This document shows positions 18,485-26,603 of a stretch of 64,000 nucleotides of DNA, in pieces (within the stretch, counting starts at the first letter, position 1; every line of letters begins with the position of its first letter). Under the pieces are notes generated by a model. It was not told the DNA's origin, did not search any database, and worked only from the letters and a program-made list of their open reading frames with translations. The stretch covers positions 1 to 64,000 of the forward strand of contig NZ_BOOP01000019.1 in NCBI RefSeq assembly GCF_016863295.1, read 5' to 3'. Made by a program: the position numbers and the translations under genes. This DNA comes from Planotetraspora phitsanulokensis. GTDB lineage: Bacteria > Actinomycetota > Actinomycetes > Streptosporangiales > Streptosporangiaceae.

Positions 18485-18665
18485 ATGTCCACCGGAACCA
18501 ATGCCGGCCTCGTGCCCTGCTTCTACCAGGCCCTCGAGCAGGGGAACTACGACACGCTCACCGGCATGTTCCACCCGGACTTCGTCTTCTACCTCCAGGT
18601 CGACACCCCCGGCCGGGCGCCGCAGGGTTCATCGACGTGGAGAAGAAACACCTCGACGGCTACGG
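18485..18665 (+). pseudogene. Truncated, frameshifted SnoaL-like gene
   Basis: The frame starts with ATG and reads like the N-terminus of a SnoaL/NTF2-like small polyketide cyclase-fold protein (FYQALEQGNYDTLTGMFHPD). After about 45 codons the reading continues only in another frame (FIDVEKKHLDGYG), so there is a frameshift. The remaining two thirds of a normal gene of about 130 residues are replaced by unrelated minus-strand sequence from about 18665. Confidence 0.65.
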
Positions 18666-18925
18666 CCATACCGGGCGGCGTTCCTCCCCGATCAGGCGGC
18701 CGTCTTCCCACGTCCACACCGGGAAGTTGGGCACGGCGCTCATTCCTTCCCGCGTCCGCGCGGGCCCGCTCCGGCCCTGAGCGCTTGGGCAACCTCGGCA
18801 CGCATCCGCTCCACCTCCGCACGCGCGTCGGTTTGCGCCTGCTCGGCCCGGGTCACGCGCTGGTCGGCCGTGGCCACAGCCTCGGCGGCTGCCCGGCGGG
18901 TCTCCTCTGCGGCGGCCGCCGATCT
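18660..18925 (-). pseudogene. Remnant of a two-gene operon: coiled-coil tail plus truncated ORF
   Basis: On the minus strand, 18740-18925 encodes 61 residues rich in Ala, Glu, Arg and Gln (RAEQAQTDARAEVERMRAEV), typical of a coiled-coil tail, with no start codon. Its TGA overlaps an ATG (18741-18743), behind GGGAAGGA, of a 27-codon frame (MSAVPNFPVWTWEDGRLIGE) that ends where the SnoaL-like fragment begins. Coiled-coil proteins of this composition are common on actinobacterial mobile elements. Both are remnants at a recombination junction. Confidence 0.55.
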
Positions 18926-19009
18926 TCAGCGCTGGTTCGCCGATCCTGTCGATGTTTCCAAGACGCACAGCATCGAGACGTGTGGAGCCGCGCACGGCCT
19001 CTGCTAGCG

Positions 19010-19276
19010 CAATGGGGCAGCGCGTCCGCCGATGACCTGAATAACGTCGAGAAGTTCCTAAAGCAGTTACACAAGATAGATCCATCAGCCGAGCACTTCC
19101 GGTACCCCGAACTGAAGAGTGGGACGCCCACACTCCCGGATCTGGGGCGCCTACACATCCGACGCTTTCACGAGGCGATGGAGCGCATGGCCAGCTTCCT
19201 GGATGCTGCCGATGGCTATTTGGCAGAGATGCGGGACCAGAACGCAGAGATGGCTCGCGACATGGGCGGGTGGTAG
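19010..19276 (+). pseudogene. C-terminal remnant of a HEPN-like hypothetical protein
   Basis: About 88 residues with HKIDPSAEHFRYPELKSGTP, RLHIRRFHEAMERM and FLDAADGYL. The FRYP segment followed by helices resembles the C-terminus of actinobacterial proteins of unknown function that look HEPN-like. No start codon or N-terminal half is present; upstream is the coiled-coil remnant. Thirty bases after its stop comes the 100-bp tRNA-Phe repeat. Confidence 0.5.
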
Positions 19277-19307
19277 GCCTGACAAGGCGACATTGTGGTC
19301 AATCCCA

Positions 19308-19407
19308 ATCAAAAACGCCCCGGCCGTGATCGGCTCGGAGCGTTCTGGCTGTTCAGGTGCTGTGGTCAGGGGCAGGGTCGAACTGCCGACCTTCCGCTTT
19401 TCAGGCG
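19308..19407 (-). repeat. tRNA-Phe 3'-end/terminator copy, near-perfect (att-like site)
   Basis: These 100 bases match 27871-27970 at 99 positions, the one difference being in the hairpin stem. Bases 19363-19407 equal the 3' 45 bases of tRNA-Phe exactly; the rest is the terminator hairpin and spacer. Identity ends abruptly at GGCG. With the intact tRNA locus it bounds a unit of about 8.5 kb, the most recently inserted block of the island. Confidence 0.85.
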
Positions 19408-19510
19408 TAGCGATCGCCCTGTTGGCCGCCAATGAGCTGGGCGTGGAGTGTGCTCTACGGTGCCCAGCGTGTGTCTCTGGCGGCGGACGTTGCCGTCAGC
19501 GTTGCCGTCA
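19408..19510. repeat. Arm-like segment adjoining the att copy (copy 2 of 3)
   Basis: It starts TAGCGATCGCCCTG like 13836-13942 and ends with two TTGCCGTCA direct repeats at a 12 bp period (near 19490 and 19502). It is the most diverged of the three copies. It probably represents the integrase-binding arm of an attachment site. Confidence 0.68.
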
Positions 19511-19589
19511 GTTCCACCCGCATCTTGAAGGCATGCGATGGCATCAACCAGTCCGTCACGCGCGACGACTCGCTGCGATCTAGCTCTTG

Positions 19590-19619
19590 CTGACGGTAGA
19601 AGTCCATTGCTACCGTCAG
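19590..19619. promoter_or_regulatory. 10-bp inverted repeat before the CGNR gene
   Basis: CTGACGGTAG at 19590-19599 and CTACCGTCAG at 19610-19619 form a perfect inverted repeat with a 10-base spacer, ending 3 bases before the ATG at 19623. It may be an operator for autoregulation by the CGNR protein. Its TGACGG core also resembles the TTGCCGTCA arm repeats (reverse complement TGACGGCAA), so an integrase-related site is an alternative. Confidence 0.5.
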
Positions 19620-19622
19620 ATT

Positions 19623-20204
19623 ATGGATGGCCCGGACTTCCCGATCCTTGGCACGGAACCCATTGCGGTGGAGTTCGCCAACACCCGCTACGGCATCGGT
19701 GACGACCGCATCGACTTCCTGGGGACGGCCCGGTGGATCGAGCAGTGGTTCATACTCGTCTCCACCCGACACGGACTCCCACCTTCGGACGAGGGGATGG
19801 GTGGCGACGCCGCGCGGGTCCGCGCGCTGCGCGACGCGGTGCACGACGTGCTGTCGGCGACCATCGACGGACAGGTCCCCGAGACGGGGTCCGTCGACAG
19901 GGTCAACACCGCCGCAGCCGCCGCGCCTACCCACCCGCGCCTGGACTGGACCGCCGGGACACCCACCGCGCGCCGGCTCGACACCACCGGCGGCAGCGCC
20001 GCCGTACTCGGCCACATCGCGACCTGCTGCATAGAGCTGGTGACCCGGCCGCACTCCAGCATCCTGCGGCGGTGCGGCAGCCCCGATTGCTCGCTGATGT
20101 TCGTACAAAACCATTCGCGCCGACGCTACTGCCACCCGTCGTGCGCGCACCGAGACCGCCAGGCCCGTTACTACCGCCGCCATCTCAAAGGAGCGACCTC
20201 ATGA
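19623..20204 (+). CDS. CGNR zinc-finger protein
   Basis: A 193-residue protein. The ABATE-type N-terminal region contains VEFANTRYG and VRALRDAVHDVL. The C-terminal finger segment has CGSPDCSLMFVQ and RRYCHPSCAHRDRQARYYRR, where CGNR has become CAHR, a diverged form. The ATG at 19623 has no ribosome binding site, and the inverted repeat sits directly before it. Its stop overlaps the start of the acetyltransferase as ATGA, so the two are translationally coupled and likely work together. Confidence 0.82.
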   Translation: MDGPDFPILGTEPIAVEFANTRYGIGDDRIDFLGTARWIEQWFILVSTRHGLPPSDEGMGGDAARVRALRDAVHDVLSATIDGQVPETGSVDRVNTAAAAAPTHPRLDWTAGTPTARRLDTTGGSAAVLGHIATCCIELVTRPHSSILRRCGSPDCSLMFVQNHSRRRYCHPSCAHRDRQARYYRRHLKGATS

Positions 20205-20755
20205 CCATCACCTGGCGCCGGCTCGGCGAGCCCGACTTCCCCCTGTTGCGTCGCTGGTTGGAGCGGCCGCACGTAGCTCGATGGTGGAACCATGAGACCT
20301 CGGCCGAGGCGGTGCTGCGTGACTTCGGCCCCGCGGCGCGAGGCGAGGAGCCGTCGGAGGACTTTCTCGCCCTGCTCGACGGCCTGCCCCTCGGGCTGGT
20401 GCAGCGCTGCCGGCTCGCCCACTATCCCGAGTATCTCGACGACCTGTCCCCCATCGTCGATGTGCCCGCCGGCGCGATGAGCATCGACTACCTCATAGCT
20501 GACCAGGCGCGGACCGGGCGCGGCCTCGGCCCTCGCATGATCGCCTCGATGGTCGAGCGCACCTGGTCCGACTACCCCGACGCCGCCTGCGTTCTGGTGC
20601 CGGTGGTAGCGGCCAACCGGGCATCGTGGCGGGCGCTGGAGAAAGCAGGCCTGCGACGGGTCGGCGAAGGGAGTATCGAGCCCGACAATCCCATTGATGA
20701 CCCGCTGCATTATGTGTACCGAGTGGACCGGCCACAGCCGAAGCCGGCCCTCTGA
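20201..20755 (+). CDS. GNAT acetyltransferase, AAC(6')-like
   Basis: A 184-residue GNAT acetyltransferase. RPHVARWWNHETS, DGLPLGLVQRCRLAHYPEY, SIDYLIADQARTGRGLG (acetyl-CoA loop) and NRASWRALEKAGLRRVG follow the aminoglycoside 6'-N-acetyltransferase pattern shared with chromosomal siderophore-type acyltransferases. Aminoglycoside acetylation is possible but not proven by sequence. AAAGGAG precedes the ATG, and the gene overlaps the upstream CGNR gene by 4 bases. Location in the youngest island unit would fit an acquired resistance gene. Confidence 0.82.
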   Translation: MTITWRRLGEPDFPLLRRWLERPHVARWWNHETSAEAVLRDFGPAARGEEPSEDFLALLDGLPLGLVQRCRLAHYPEYLDDLSPIVDVPAGAMSIDYLIADQARTGRGLGPRMIASMVERTWSDYPDAACVLVPVVAANRASWRALEKAGLRRVGEGSIEPDNPIDDPLHYVYRVDRPQPKPAL

Positions 20756-20926
20756 TCTGCAGTCCAGGCTGCTGGCCGCGCCCGGGGACAGGATGGAACA
20801 AGTCGGACTGCGGTTGCAGGTACAGGCTTGGAGACTCCGGGCGCCAGGTCGTCGACCATGGCCGGCCCTGTGGCCGCCCTGGCCGCACGGTAGGGGTCTG
20901 CCCTGCGCGACTATAAGCTGCCCCGG

Positions 20927-21505
20927 TCACCGCTCCGGCCCGCCGCGACGCCGGGACGACGGTATCGTCCGGCCGAAGGGCTTGTAGTAGCTGAGCAGGA
21001 TGGTCACGAGCAGCACCCCGGATGCTCCCCCGGAGTCCTTGACCAGCCCGTACGTGTCCGCGGGAACTCCCCCAGCCAGTGCCACGCCGGCGGCTGCGGA
21101 GAGCGTGGGCACGAGAACGAACACGGCCAGCAGCGTGCCGCCTGCGGTGAAGACCAGCGAGATGAGCACCCACCAGTAGCGCAGCAGTCCCCACGGGGTG
21201 AGCAACCCCAAGGCGATGCCGGTGGAGAGGGCAAGCAGTGCCAGGGGCAGCACGAGGAAGTCGCCGAGCATGTATCCGGCCGGATAGACGGTCAACGGGT
21301 TCGACCCCTGCCACCCCGCGACGGCCAGAGCGAGTACAGCGGCGTCGGCACCCAGCAGTCCCAGCGAGGCGACCACATGCACGATCCGCAGGGCCTTGCG
21401 CCAAGGCGGTGCCAGCCGCATCCTAGGCCGGCCGCGGGGCTCACGCCTGCTTGCCGGCCCTCCTCCCGCCCGCTCTGAGAACCGGGGGTCGGCGGTGCTG
21501 TTCAC
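20927..21505 (-). CDS. DUF2269-like membrane protein
   Basis: A 192-residue integral membrane protein with about four hydrophobic helices (near residues 40-62, 73-95, 105-135 and 155-178). The opening WRKALRIVHVVASLGLLGAD resembles the DUF2269 family. The GTG at 21505 is preceded by AGGAAGG, so I kept it, although most of the family would begin near the Met at residue 29. The function is unknown. The next upstream gene on this strand is the deleted carboxylesterase. Confidence 0.7.
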   Translation of the reverse strand: MNSTADPRFSERAGGGPASRREPRGRPRMRLAPPWRKALRIVHVVASLGLLGADAAVLALAVAGWQGSNPLTVYPAGYMLGDFLVLPLALLALSTGIALGLLTPWGLLRYWWVLISLVFTAGGTLLAVFVLVPTLSAAAGVALAGGVPADTYGLVKDSGGASGVLLVTILLSYYKPFGRTIPSSRRRGGPER

Positions 21506-21525
21506 TGGAGGTCCTTCCTGGTCGG

Positions 21526-21837
21526 TTACGGCGCGGGCTGCAGGTGGCGCCAGAAGGCGCAGTTGTGACTGCTCATGAAGTTCACCGGATGCACACTCTG
21601 TGGACCGGACGCGAGCGAGAGGACCGTACCGCCGGAGTGACAGGCCGCCCAGCGGGGCAGCCCGGGGATCCCAGAGAACGTCTGGTGGTCGGAGCCGGCG
21701 AGACCGTGCACGGTGCCCTGGGCGGTTCGCACGAGGGCCGGATCCTGATCGTCGGCCACCCGTGCGTGTGCCACGCCCCCGCCCAGCGGAACCATCACGG
21801 CGGCGGCGAGGACAAGCAACAGCGGCCTTCTACGCAT
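21526..21837 (-). pseudogene. Internally deleted carboxylesterase
   Basis: A 103-residue frame has a signal peptide (to about VAHA), then VRTAQGTVHGLAG and TFSGIPG, the opening of type-B carboxylesterases. Within about 15 residues it jumps to SVHPVNFMSSHNCAFW, which resembles the extreme C-terminus of the same family. About 400 residues, with the catalytic Ser, Glu and His, are missing, so it cannot be an active esterase. A single large internal deletion explains it. Confidence 0.65.
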
Positions 21838-21989
21838 GCGGCCAGACTTTCGGCTTCCGGGTTGTTCCGCGTCGTCTCGTAGGTGGTCCCGCGACTACGC
21901 CTCCTGTCGTACGCGAAACAGGGGACGGCTGTCTTCGGCCCTCGTGTTCCGCACGGGAGTGTCAACTCAACGGCTGATCTTGGTTGTGG

Positions 21990-22112
21990 TCAGAGGTTGG
22001 CAGGGGTGAGGCGGCCTTCGAAGGCGATCTGTAAGGCGTTCAAGGGCGCCTTCCAGCGCATGGTCCATCTCTTGCGGCCCTTGCCGGCGGCGCTCAGCGC
22101 GACCGGCTGGAT
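21990..22112 (-). mobile_element. C-terminal scrap of an IS256-like transposase
   Basis: The minus-strand frame encodes about 37 residues including KGRKRWTMRWKAPLNALQI and ending EGRLTPANL before a stop. The RWTMRWKxALNAFxITFxxR pattern is typical of the C-terminus of Mutator/IS256-type transposases of actinomycetes. No terminal repeats or further transposase sequence were found, so this is a dead remnant. Other bases in 21838-22118 show nothing recognisable. Confidence 0.55.
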
Positions 22113-22118
22113 GATGTA

Positions 22119-22463
22119 TCAGCGAACGAGCAGTACCAATGCGATGAAGGCTGCGAGCATGAGGACCATGGCCGCAGCGATTGGGCCACGAGCGCTGGCT
22201 CCGATGACGACGCGGCCCCGCGTGATTTCCTGATTCAACGCACGGTAACGGACGGTGGCGTAGCCAAAGCCGGCGATTGCCGCACATACGAGCACGCCGC
22301 CTGCGGCAAATGCGTAGACCTCGTTGTGTGAGCCGAACTTCGCCGCTCCCAGACCGAAGGCCATCATGGCCAAGCTCGTCCGCAGCCAGGCGAGGTAAGT
22401 GCGCTCGTTGGCCAGGTGCTCGCGAACCCGGAGATCGCCGGCTGGGATGGACGACTCGTTCAC
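22119..22463 (-). CDS. DUF202 (YidH-family) membrane protein
   Basis: A 114-residue protein with the DUF202 signature: a soluble start containing RVREHLANERTYLAWLRTSL, then three hydrophobic helices (about residues 30-45, 53-70 and 92-113). The full family length is present. The role of these inner-membrane proteins is not well defined. It is divergent from the sulfite-oxidase-family gene across 149 bp. Confidence 0.85.
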   Translation of the reverse strand: MNESSIPAGDLRVREHLANERTYLAWLRTSLAMMAFGLGAAKFGSHNEVYAFAAGGVLVCAAIAGFGYATVRYRALNQEITRGRVVIGASARGPIAAAMVLMLAAFIALVLLVR

Positions 22464-22612
22464 CGGTTAGGCACTCCCCGTCCGACCGATTGGGCCCTCT
22501 TTGCGACCCGTTCAGGGCAGGCCGTAATCCGCTAGGGCACGATGTTACAAGAGGTTATGCCAGGTGGGGGCCTCGGGAAGAGGCTCAAGCCAGTGGTGGG
22601 AGGCGATGAACC

Positions 22613-23734
22613 TTGAGTGGTCCCCTACGCGGAAGCGAACCTGATCATCCCTCGCCTGACGGGGTCAGAGAGCGAAAAGTCGTCAAGCCGACTCCGCCCG
22701 AGCTCATGGAGGACGCCGGGACCGGTCTGGACTACGGGATTCGGCCGGACCGCGCGCCTGGCTACATCACCCCGATCGACCGCTTCTTCCTTCGCAGCCA
22801 CGCACCGACCCCCCATCTGGACGCGGCGAGATGGTCGCTCCGGATCGAAGGAAGTGGGGTACGCGAGCCGATCACCTACACCTACGCCGATTTGTGGGAT
22901 CACTTCCCGCTGATCTCAATGGTCCGAACGATCGAGTGCGCCGGTAACCGCCGTGTGCTGTTCGGCGAGGAGTACGAACGCAAGTTTGAGGGAACCCAGT
23001 GGGGCCGCGGCGCGATCAGCACTGCCGAATGGACCGGCGTCCGGTTGCGCGACCTGCTCGAACCGGCGGGGATCACCCCAAAAGCTCGCGAGGTCATGCC
23101 GGAAGCGCTCGACGAGATCCAGGCCCGCCGGCCCATGCCGCTGGCCAAGGCGCTTGCCGACGACACCCTGCTCGCGCTGGCCATGAACGGCGAGACGCTG
23201 CCGCTCGATCACGGGTACCCGGCTCGGGTCGTGGTGTCCGGATGGCTCGGCGCCGCCAGCATCAAGTGGGTGGGCCGGATCGAAGTCTCCGAACATCCGC
23301 TGCACGTTCCGTGGAACACCGAAGACTACGTACTGATCGGTCCGGACTACCCTCCGCAGGCGCCCTCACTCGGTATGCCGATCACCGGCATACCGGTGGC
23401 GAGCCTGGTGGAACTGTCCTGGCCGGCACGGCTGCGGCCGGTACCGCAAGTCATCCGGGGGCGTGCATTCGCGGGAGAGAATCAGGTCACGGCGGTCGAA
23501 TACCGCCTCGACGAGGGTTCCTGGCAGGAGGCGTCCCTGGCTCCGCCGGAGATACCGGGCGCGTGGGTACGCTGGCAGTTCAGCTGGGATCCCCAACCCG
23601 GCGATCACATCATCCGGGTACGCGCCACCGACGACCAGGGCCATACACAGCCCGACACCGTCCCATGGAATGAGCTGGGCTACTGCTATCACCCGGTGCT
23701 GTCCCACCCCATCCGAGTCGAATCCACGACCTGA
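22613..23734 (+). CDS. Sulfite-oxidase-family molybdopterin oxidoreductase
   Basis: A 373-residue molybdenum-cofactor enzyme. The oxidoreductase domain (about residues 60-230) contains the Mo-ligating Cys in VRTIECAGNRR, cofactor-contact segments GTQWGRGAISTAEW and HGYPARVVVSGWLG, and the C-terminal dimerisation domain (about 250-370) has VEYRLDEGSW and WQFSWDP. There is no heme or signal sequence, so it is cytoplasmic unless exported with a partner. The TTG start at 22613 has GGGAGG about 10 bases upstream. The substrate (sulfite or another sulfur compound) is not determined. It precedes an HD-domain gene by 37 bp. Confidence 0.87.
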   Translation: MSGPLRGSEPDHPSPDGVRERKVVKPTPPELMEDAGTGLDYGIRPDRAPGYITPIDRFFLRSHAPTPHLDAARWSLRIEGSGVREPITYTYADLWDHFPLISMVRTIECAGNRRVLFGEEYERKFEGTQWGRGAISTAEWTGVRLRDLLEPAGITPKAREVMPEALDEIQARRPMPLAKALADDTLLALAMNGETLPLDHGYPARVVVSGWLGAASIKWVGRIEVSEHPLHVPWNTEDYVLIGPDYPPQAPSLGMPITGIPVASLVELSWPARLRPVPQVIRGRAFAGENQVTAVEYRLDEGSWQEASLAPPEIPGAWVRWQFSWDPQPGDHIIRVRATDDQGHTQPDTVPWNELGYCYHPVLSHPIRVESTT

Positions 23735-23771
23735 GGCCGTATCGGGGCTCGGAGAACAGGCGGGCGAACTC

Positions 23772-24410
23772 ATGACCGAAATCATCGCAGGGGTGGAGGT
23801 TCCCGAGACGGCGGCGGTCGCCGAGGCCACCCGCCACATCCAGGGGATGACCAGCCCCCTCATCTTCCATCACTCCCGGCGCGTCTTCTTCTTCGCCGCG
23901 CTTCACGCTCGCGAGGTCGGTCTGCGGCCGGACCCGGAGCTGCTCTACCTGTCCGCCATTTTCCACGATCTCGGCCTGCTGACGCCCTTCTCCGACGTGG
24001 AGCAGCGCTTCGAGCTCGATGGCGCCGACCACGCACGCAAGTTCCTGCTCGACCGCGGTTTTCCGGCCACGGCCGCCGACGTGGTCTGGGAAGCGATCGC
24101 GCTGCACAGCACGCCGAGGATTCCCGGCCGGATGGGCCCAGAGATCGCCGCCACACACCACGGCGTGCTGACCGACGTGCAGGGCGTGGGCTTGGACAAG
24201 CTGGATCGTGGCCTGGTGGACGAGATCAATGCTGTTCATCCGCGCGGCGACTTCAAGAACGGGTTCCTGCAGGCCCTTCTCGAGGGAACCAGAGACCGCC
24301 CGGACACCACCTACGGCACCATTAGTGCGGACGTATTGGTGCACTTCATTCCCGGTTTCCGTCACGTCAGCATGGTCGAGCGCGTCATGGGTTCGGCCTG
24401 GCCGAGCTGA
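23772..24410 (+). CDS. HD-domain phosphohydrolase / cyanamide-hydratase-like protein
   Basis: A 212-residue metal-dependent HD protein. It has FHHSRRVFFFAALHA (first His), LSAIFHDLGL (HD pair) and AIALHSTPRIPG (later His ligand), the pattern of HD proteins related to fungal cyanamide hydratase. It follows the sulfite-oxidase-family gene closely on the same strand, so co-transcription is likely. The substrate is unknown. Confidence 0.82.
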   Translation: MTEIIAGVEVPETAAVAEATRHIQGMTSPLIFHHSRRVFFFAALHAREVGLRPDPELLYLSAIFHDLGLLTPFSDVEQRFELDGADHARKFLLDRGFPATAADVVWEAIALHSTPRIPGRMGPEIAATHHGVLTDVQGVGLDKLDRGLVDEINAVHPRGDFKNGFLQALLEGTRDRPDTTYGTISADVLVHFIPGFRHVSMVERVMGSAWPS

Positions 24411-24680
24411 TCGGAACATCGAAGTGATCAAACCCCACAGGGAGCAACGTGGTGAGACAGGGCGCTCCTCGTCGCCACCTTGGACGAGGTCCCGCATCCA
24501 TGGTTCTGACACTTGCGGCCTTGGCGAGCCATTGCAGCTGCAGGTAATCGGCAACGAAAGCCACCACCTCCAAGGGCATCCCGATCAACCCCGCCGAAGG
24601 ATGCGGCAGGACCCTCCGCTCAGGCGGATCTAGATCGGCAACAGACCACTCCGAAAGGACGTGGCGACGAACACCGACGC
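24411..24680. other. Intergenic stretch, possible decayed coding DNA
   Basis: A minus-strand peptide near 24540-24588 (MPLEVVAFVADYLQLQW) looks protein-like but has no identifiable family or complete frame. No tRNA-derived core is visible next to the arm-like segment that begins at 24681. Nothing else is recognised. Confidence 0.4.
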
Positions 24681-24786
24681 TAGCGATCGCCCTGCTGACC
24701 GCCCATCAGCTGGGGCTCGACGGTGCTGTGCGGTGCCCAGCGTGTGCCTGTGGTGGCCGACGTTGCCGTCACCGTTGCCGTCACCT
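24681..24786. repeat. Arm-like segment without tRNA core (copy 3 of 3)
   Basis: It is closely similar to 13836-13942, from TAGCGATCGCCCTGCTGACC through GGTGCCCAGCGTGTGCC to two TTGCCGTCA direct repeats 12 bp apart. The tRNA-Phe 3' sequence that precedes the other two copies is absent, replaced by unrelated bases. It therefore looks like a decayed element end inside the youngest unit. Confidence 0.68.
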
Positions 24787-24845
24787 CCGCGCGGCTGTCC
24801 AGTGGCAAGCCGAGGGCCGTTCGGAAGGAGATCCGGGTCTTCCGC

Positions 24846-25511
24846 TCAATCAGCGTCGGAAGCGGGCAGCGTTTCGGCGAGCCCCACGGCCATCGCGCGG
24901 AGCAGGAGCTTGAGGCGGGGTTCGAAGTCGAGCGCGATGTGCCCCCACGTGGGAACCTGCTCGTACAGTTTGGCCAGGGTTGGCGTGGGATGGGAGACCT
25001 GCCAGAACCCGCTGGCGAGCGGAAGCGTGGCTGCGATCATCGACTGCAACTGGCTCGCCGACATCGTGCTCACACGCTTCAGCATGTCGATGATCTCGTC
25101 GTGCGCCACGAACGCGTTCGTCTTGTAGCGGCGGGCCCGCTCGATGTCGACGTCGCCTTCCAAGTCCATCGGGACGTGTGCGAGGAGATCGCAGAAGACC
25201 GGTAGCGACGCGATCGTCTCCGTGAGCACGTCAGCGACATCGACCGGCTGCAGGCGGGCCCGCCCGGCCACTCGGGCGCCGATCGTGTCGCGCCAGTGGC
25301 CCCAGCCGCGCTCGGCGAGCTCCAGCAGGAGCTCTTCCTTGCTCGCGTAGTAGCGCCGCACGCCAGTGCGGTGGAGGCCGGCGCGCTCGGTCACCGCCGC
25401 GACGGTCACGAACCGAACGCCGCCGAGCTCAAGCGCGAGCGCCTCTGCGGCAGCAAGCAGGTCCTCCGAACGCTGCGCCTTGTCCTCGGCCGATCTCGCC
25501 CTCTCCCGCAT
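24846..25511 (-). CDS. TetR-family repressor
   Basis: A 221-residue regulator. The N-terminal helix-turn-helix (about residues 18-62) includes FVTVAAVTERAGLHRTGVRR and YYASKEELLLELAERGW. The C-terminal ligand domain is the variable TetR type. The gene is divergent from a quinone oxidoreductase gene, and the 91 bp between them holds palindromic ATGCGT/ACGCAT repeats. It most likely represses both genes until an electrophile or quinone-like ligand appears; this is inference from layout. Confidence 0.86.
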   Translation of the reverse strand: MRERARSAEDKAQRSEDLLAAAEALALELGGVRFVTVAAVTERAGLHRTGVRRYYASKEELLLELAERGWGHWRDTIGARVAGRARLQPVDVADVLTETIASLPVFCDLLAHVPMDLEGDVDIERARRYKTNAFVAHDEIIDMLKRVSTMSASQLQSMIAATLPLASGFWQVSHPTPTLAKLYEQVPTWGHIALDFEPRLKLLLRAMAVGLAETLPASDAD

Positions 25512-25602
25512 CCCACAACAATAACGCACGCGACGATGCGCTATGCGTGGTACCGTCATGCGTAACGCATCACGTAGTGCGCTAACGCGAGGAGAGTCAG
25601 AC
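25512..25602. promoter_or_regulatory. Divergent promoter region with TetR-type palindromes
   Basis: ATGCGTAACGCAT at 25558-25570 is a perfect 13-bp palindrome around a central A, and related half-sites (GATGCGCTATGCGT, ACGCATCACGTAGTGCGC) lie on both sides. Such clustered half-sites between a tetR gene and a divergent enzyme gene are typical operators. AGGAG for the plus-strand gene is at 25590-25594. Confidence 0.65.
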
Positions 25603-26595
25603 ATGAAGGCTGTGCAAGCCACCCGCTTCGGAGAACCGGCCGTTCTTGAGGTCGTCGAGCTGCCCGATCCAGCGCCGGGGCCGGGCGAAATATCCATCGA
25701 CGTCACCCACGCCGCTGTCGGCCTCATCGACCTCTTCTTCCGCGAAGGTCGCTTCAAGGACCGGCCCGAGATGCCGCAGCCGCCGTTCATCCCGGGCCTC
25801 GAGGTCACCGGAACGGTGCGGGCGCTCGGTGATGGAGTGCGCGGGTTCGAGATCGGCGAGAAGGTTGTTTCGATGTCCAACGGCGGCGTCGGCGGTTACG
25901 CATCGGTCTTCATCGCGCAAGCACCTCACGCGGTGTCCCTTGAAGGCCACGACATCGACCCCGCTCTCGCGGTCTCTGTCGTGCCAAATGCCGCGATGGC
26001 GCACGTCGCACTGACGCGCGTCGCCCATCTGGTCGAGGGCGAGAGCGTGCTGATCCACGGAGCGCTCGGCGGATTCTCCGCGGCGTTCCCCGGGATGGCG
26101 AAGCAGCTGGGCGCCGGCCGGGTCGTCGGCACGGTTCGCGCGAGCAAGCTCCAAGCCGCCGCCACCACGAAGCTCCCGTACGACAAGATCGTCGACTCGG
26201 CGGAGCTCCCAGCTGCGCTCGGCGAGGAACGCTTCGACGTCGTCATCGACCCTGTCGGCGGAGAGGTGCGCAGCCAGAGCCTCGATCTGATGCGCCCCGG
26301 CGGTCGGCTCATCGCCTCCGGCAATGCCAGCGGGGACTGGGGTCACTCGGTCGAGACCAATCGGCTCTGGTTCGGAAGCGTCGCGGTCATGGGCTTCAAC
26401 GCCGGCGCCTACCTGCCCACACACCCGGACACCGTGCGGCCCGCCCTCGAAGCAGCCGTCCAGGCTGTCGCCGCCGGACTCGGCCAGACCGAGGTTGACG
26501 TGCTCTCGTTCAGCGAGGCTGTAACCGCTCACCAACGGATGGCAAGCCGGTCGCTCAACGGGCGCATCGTCCTAACCCCCGGCGAACCGGCGTAA
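25603..26595 (+). CDS. NADPH:quinone oxidoreductase-like MDR protein
   Basis: A 330-residue zinc-independent medium-chain dehydrogenase/reductase. The GroES-like N-terminal half has PPFIPGLEVTGTV, and the Rossmann half has the cofactor motif HGALGGFSAAFPGMAKQLGA, a variant of the usual AxxGGVG pattern. IDPVGGE is diagnostic of the quinone oxidoreductase group. Zinc-binding Cys residues are absent. The start has AGGAG upstream. It is paired with the divergent TetR gene. Its stop is followed after 8 bp by the integrase remnant. Confidence 0.86.
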   Translation: MKAVQATRFGEPAVLEVVELPDPAPGPGEISIDVTHAAVGLIDLFFREGRFKDRPEMPQPPFIPGLEVTGTVRALGDGVRGFEIGEKVVSMSNGGVGGYASVFIAQAPHAVSLEGHDIDPALAVSVVPNAAMAHVALTRVAHLVEGESVLIHGALGGFSAAFPGMAKQLGAGRVVGTVRASKLQAAATTKLPYDKIVDSAELPAALGEERFDVVIDPVGGEVRSQSLDLMRPGGRLIASGNASGDWGHSVETNRLWFGSVAVMGFNAGAYLPTHPDTVRPALEAAVQAVAAGLGQTEVDVLSFSEAVTAHQRMASRSLNGRIVLTPGEPA

Positions 26596-26603
26596 GCGAC
26601 ACC

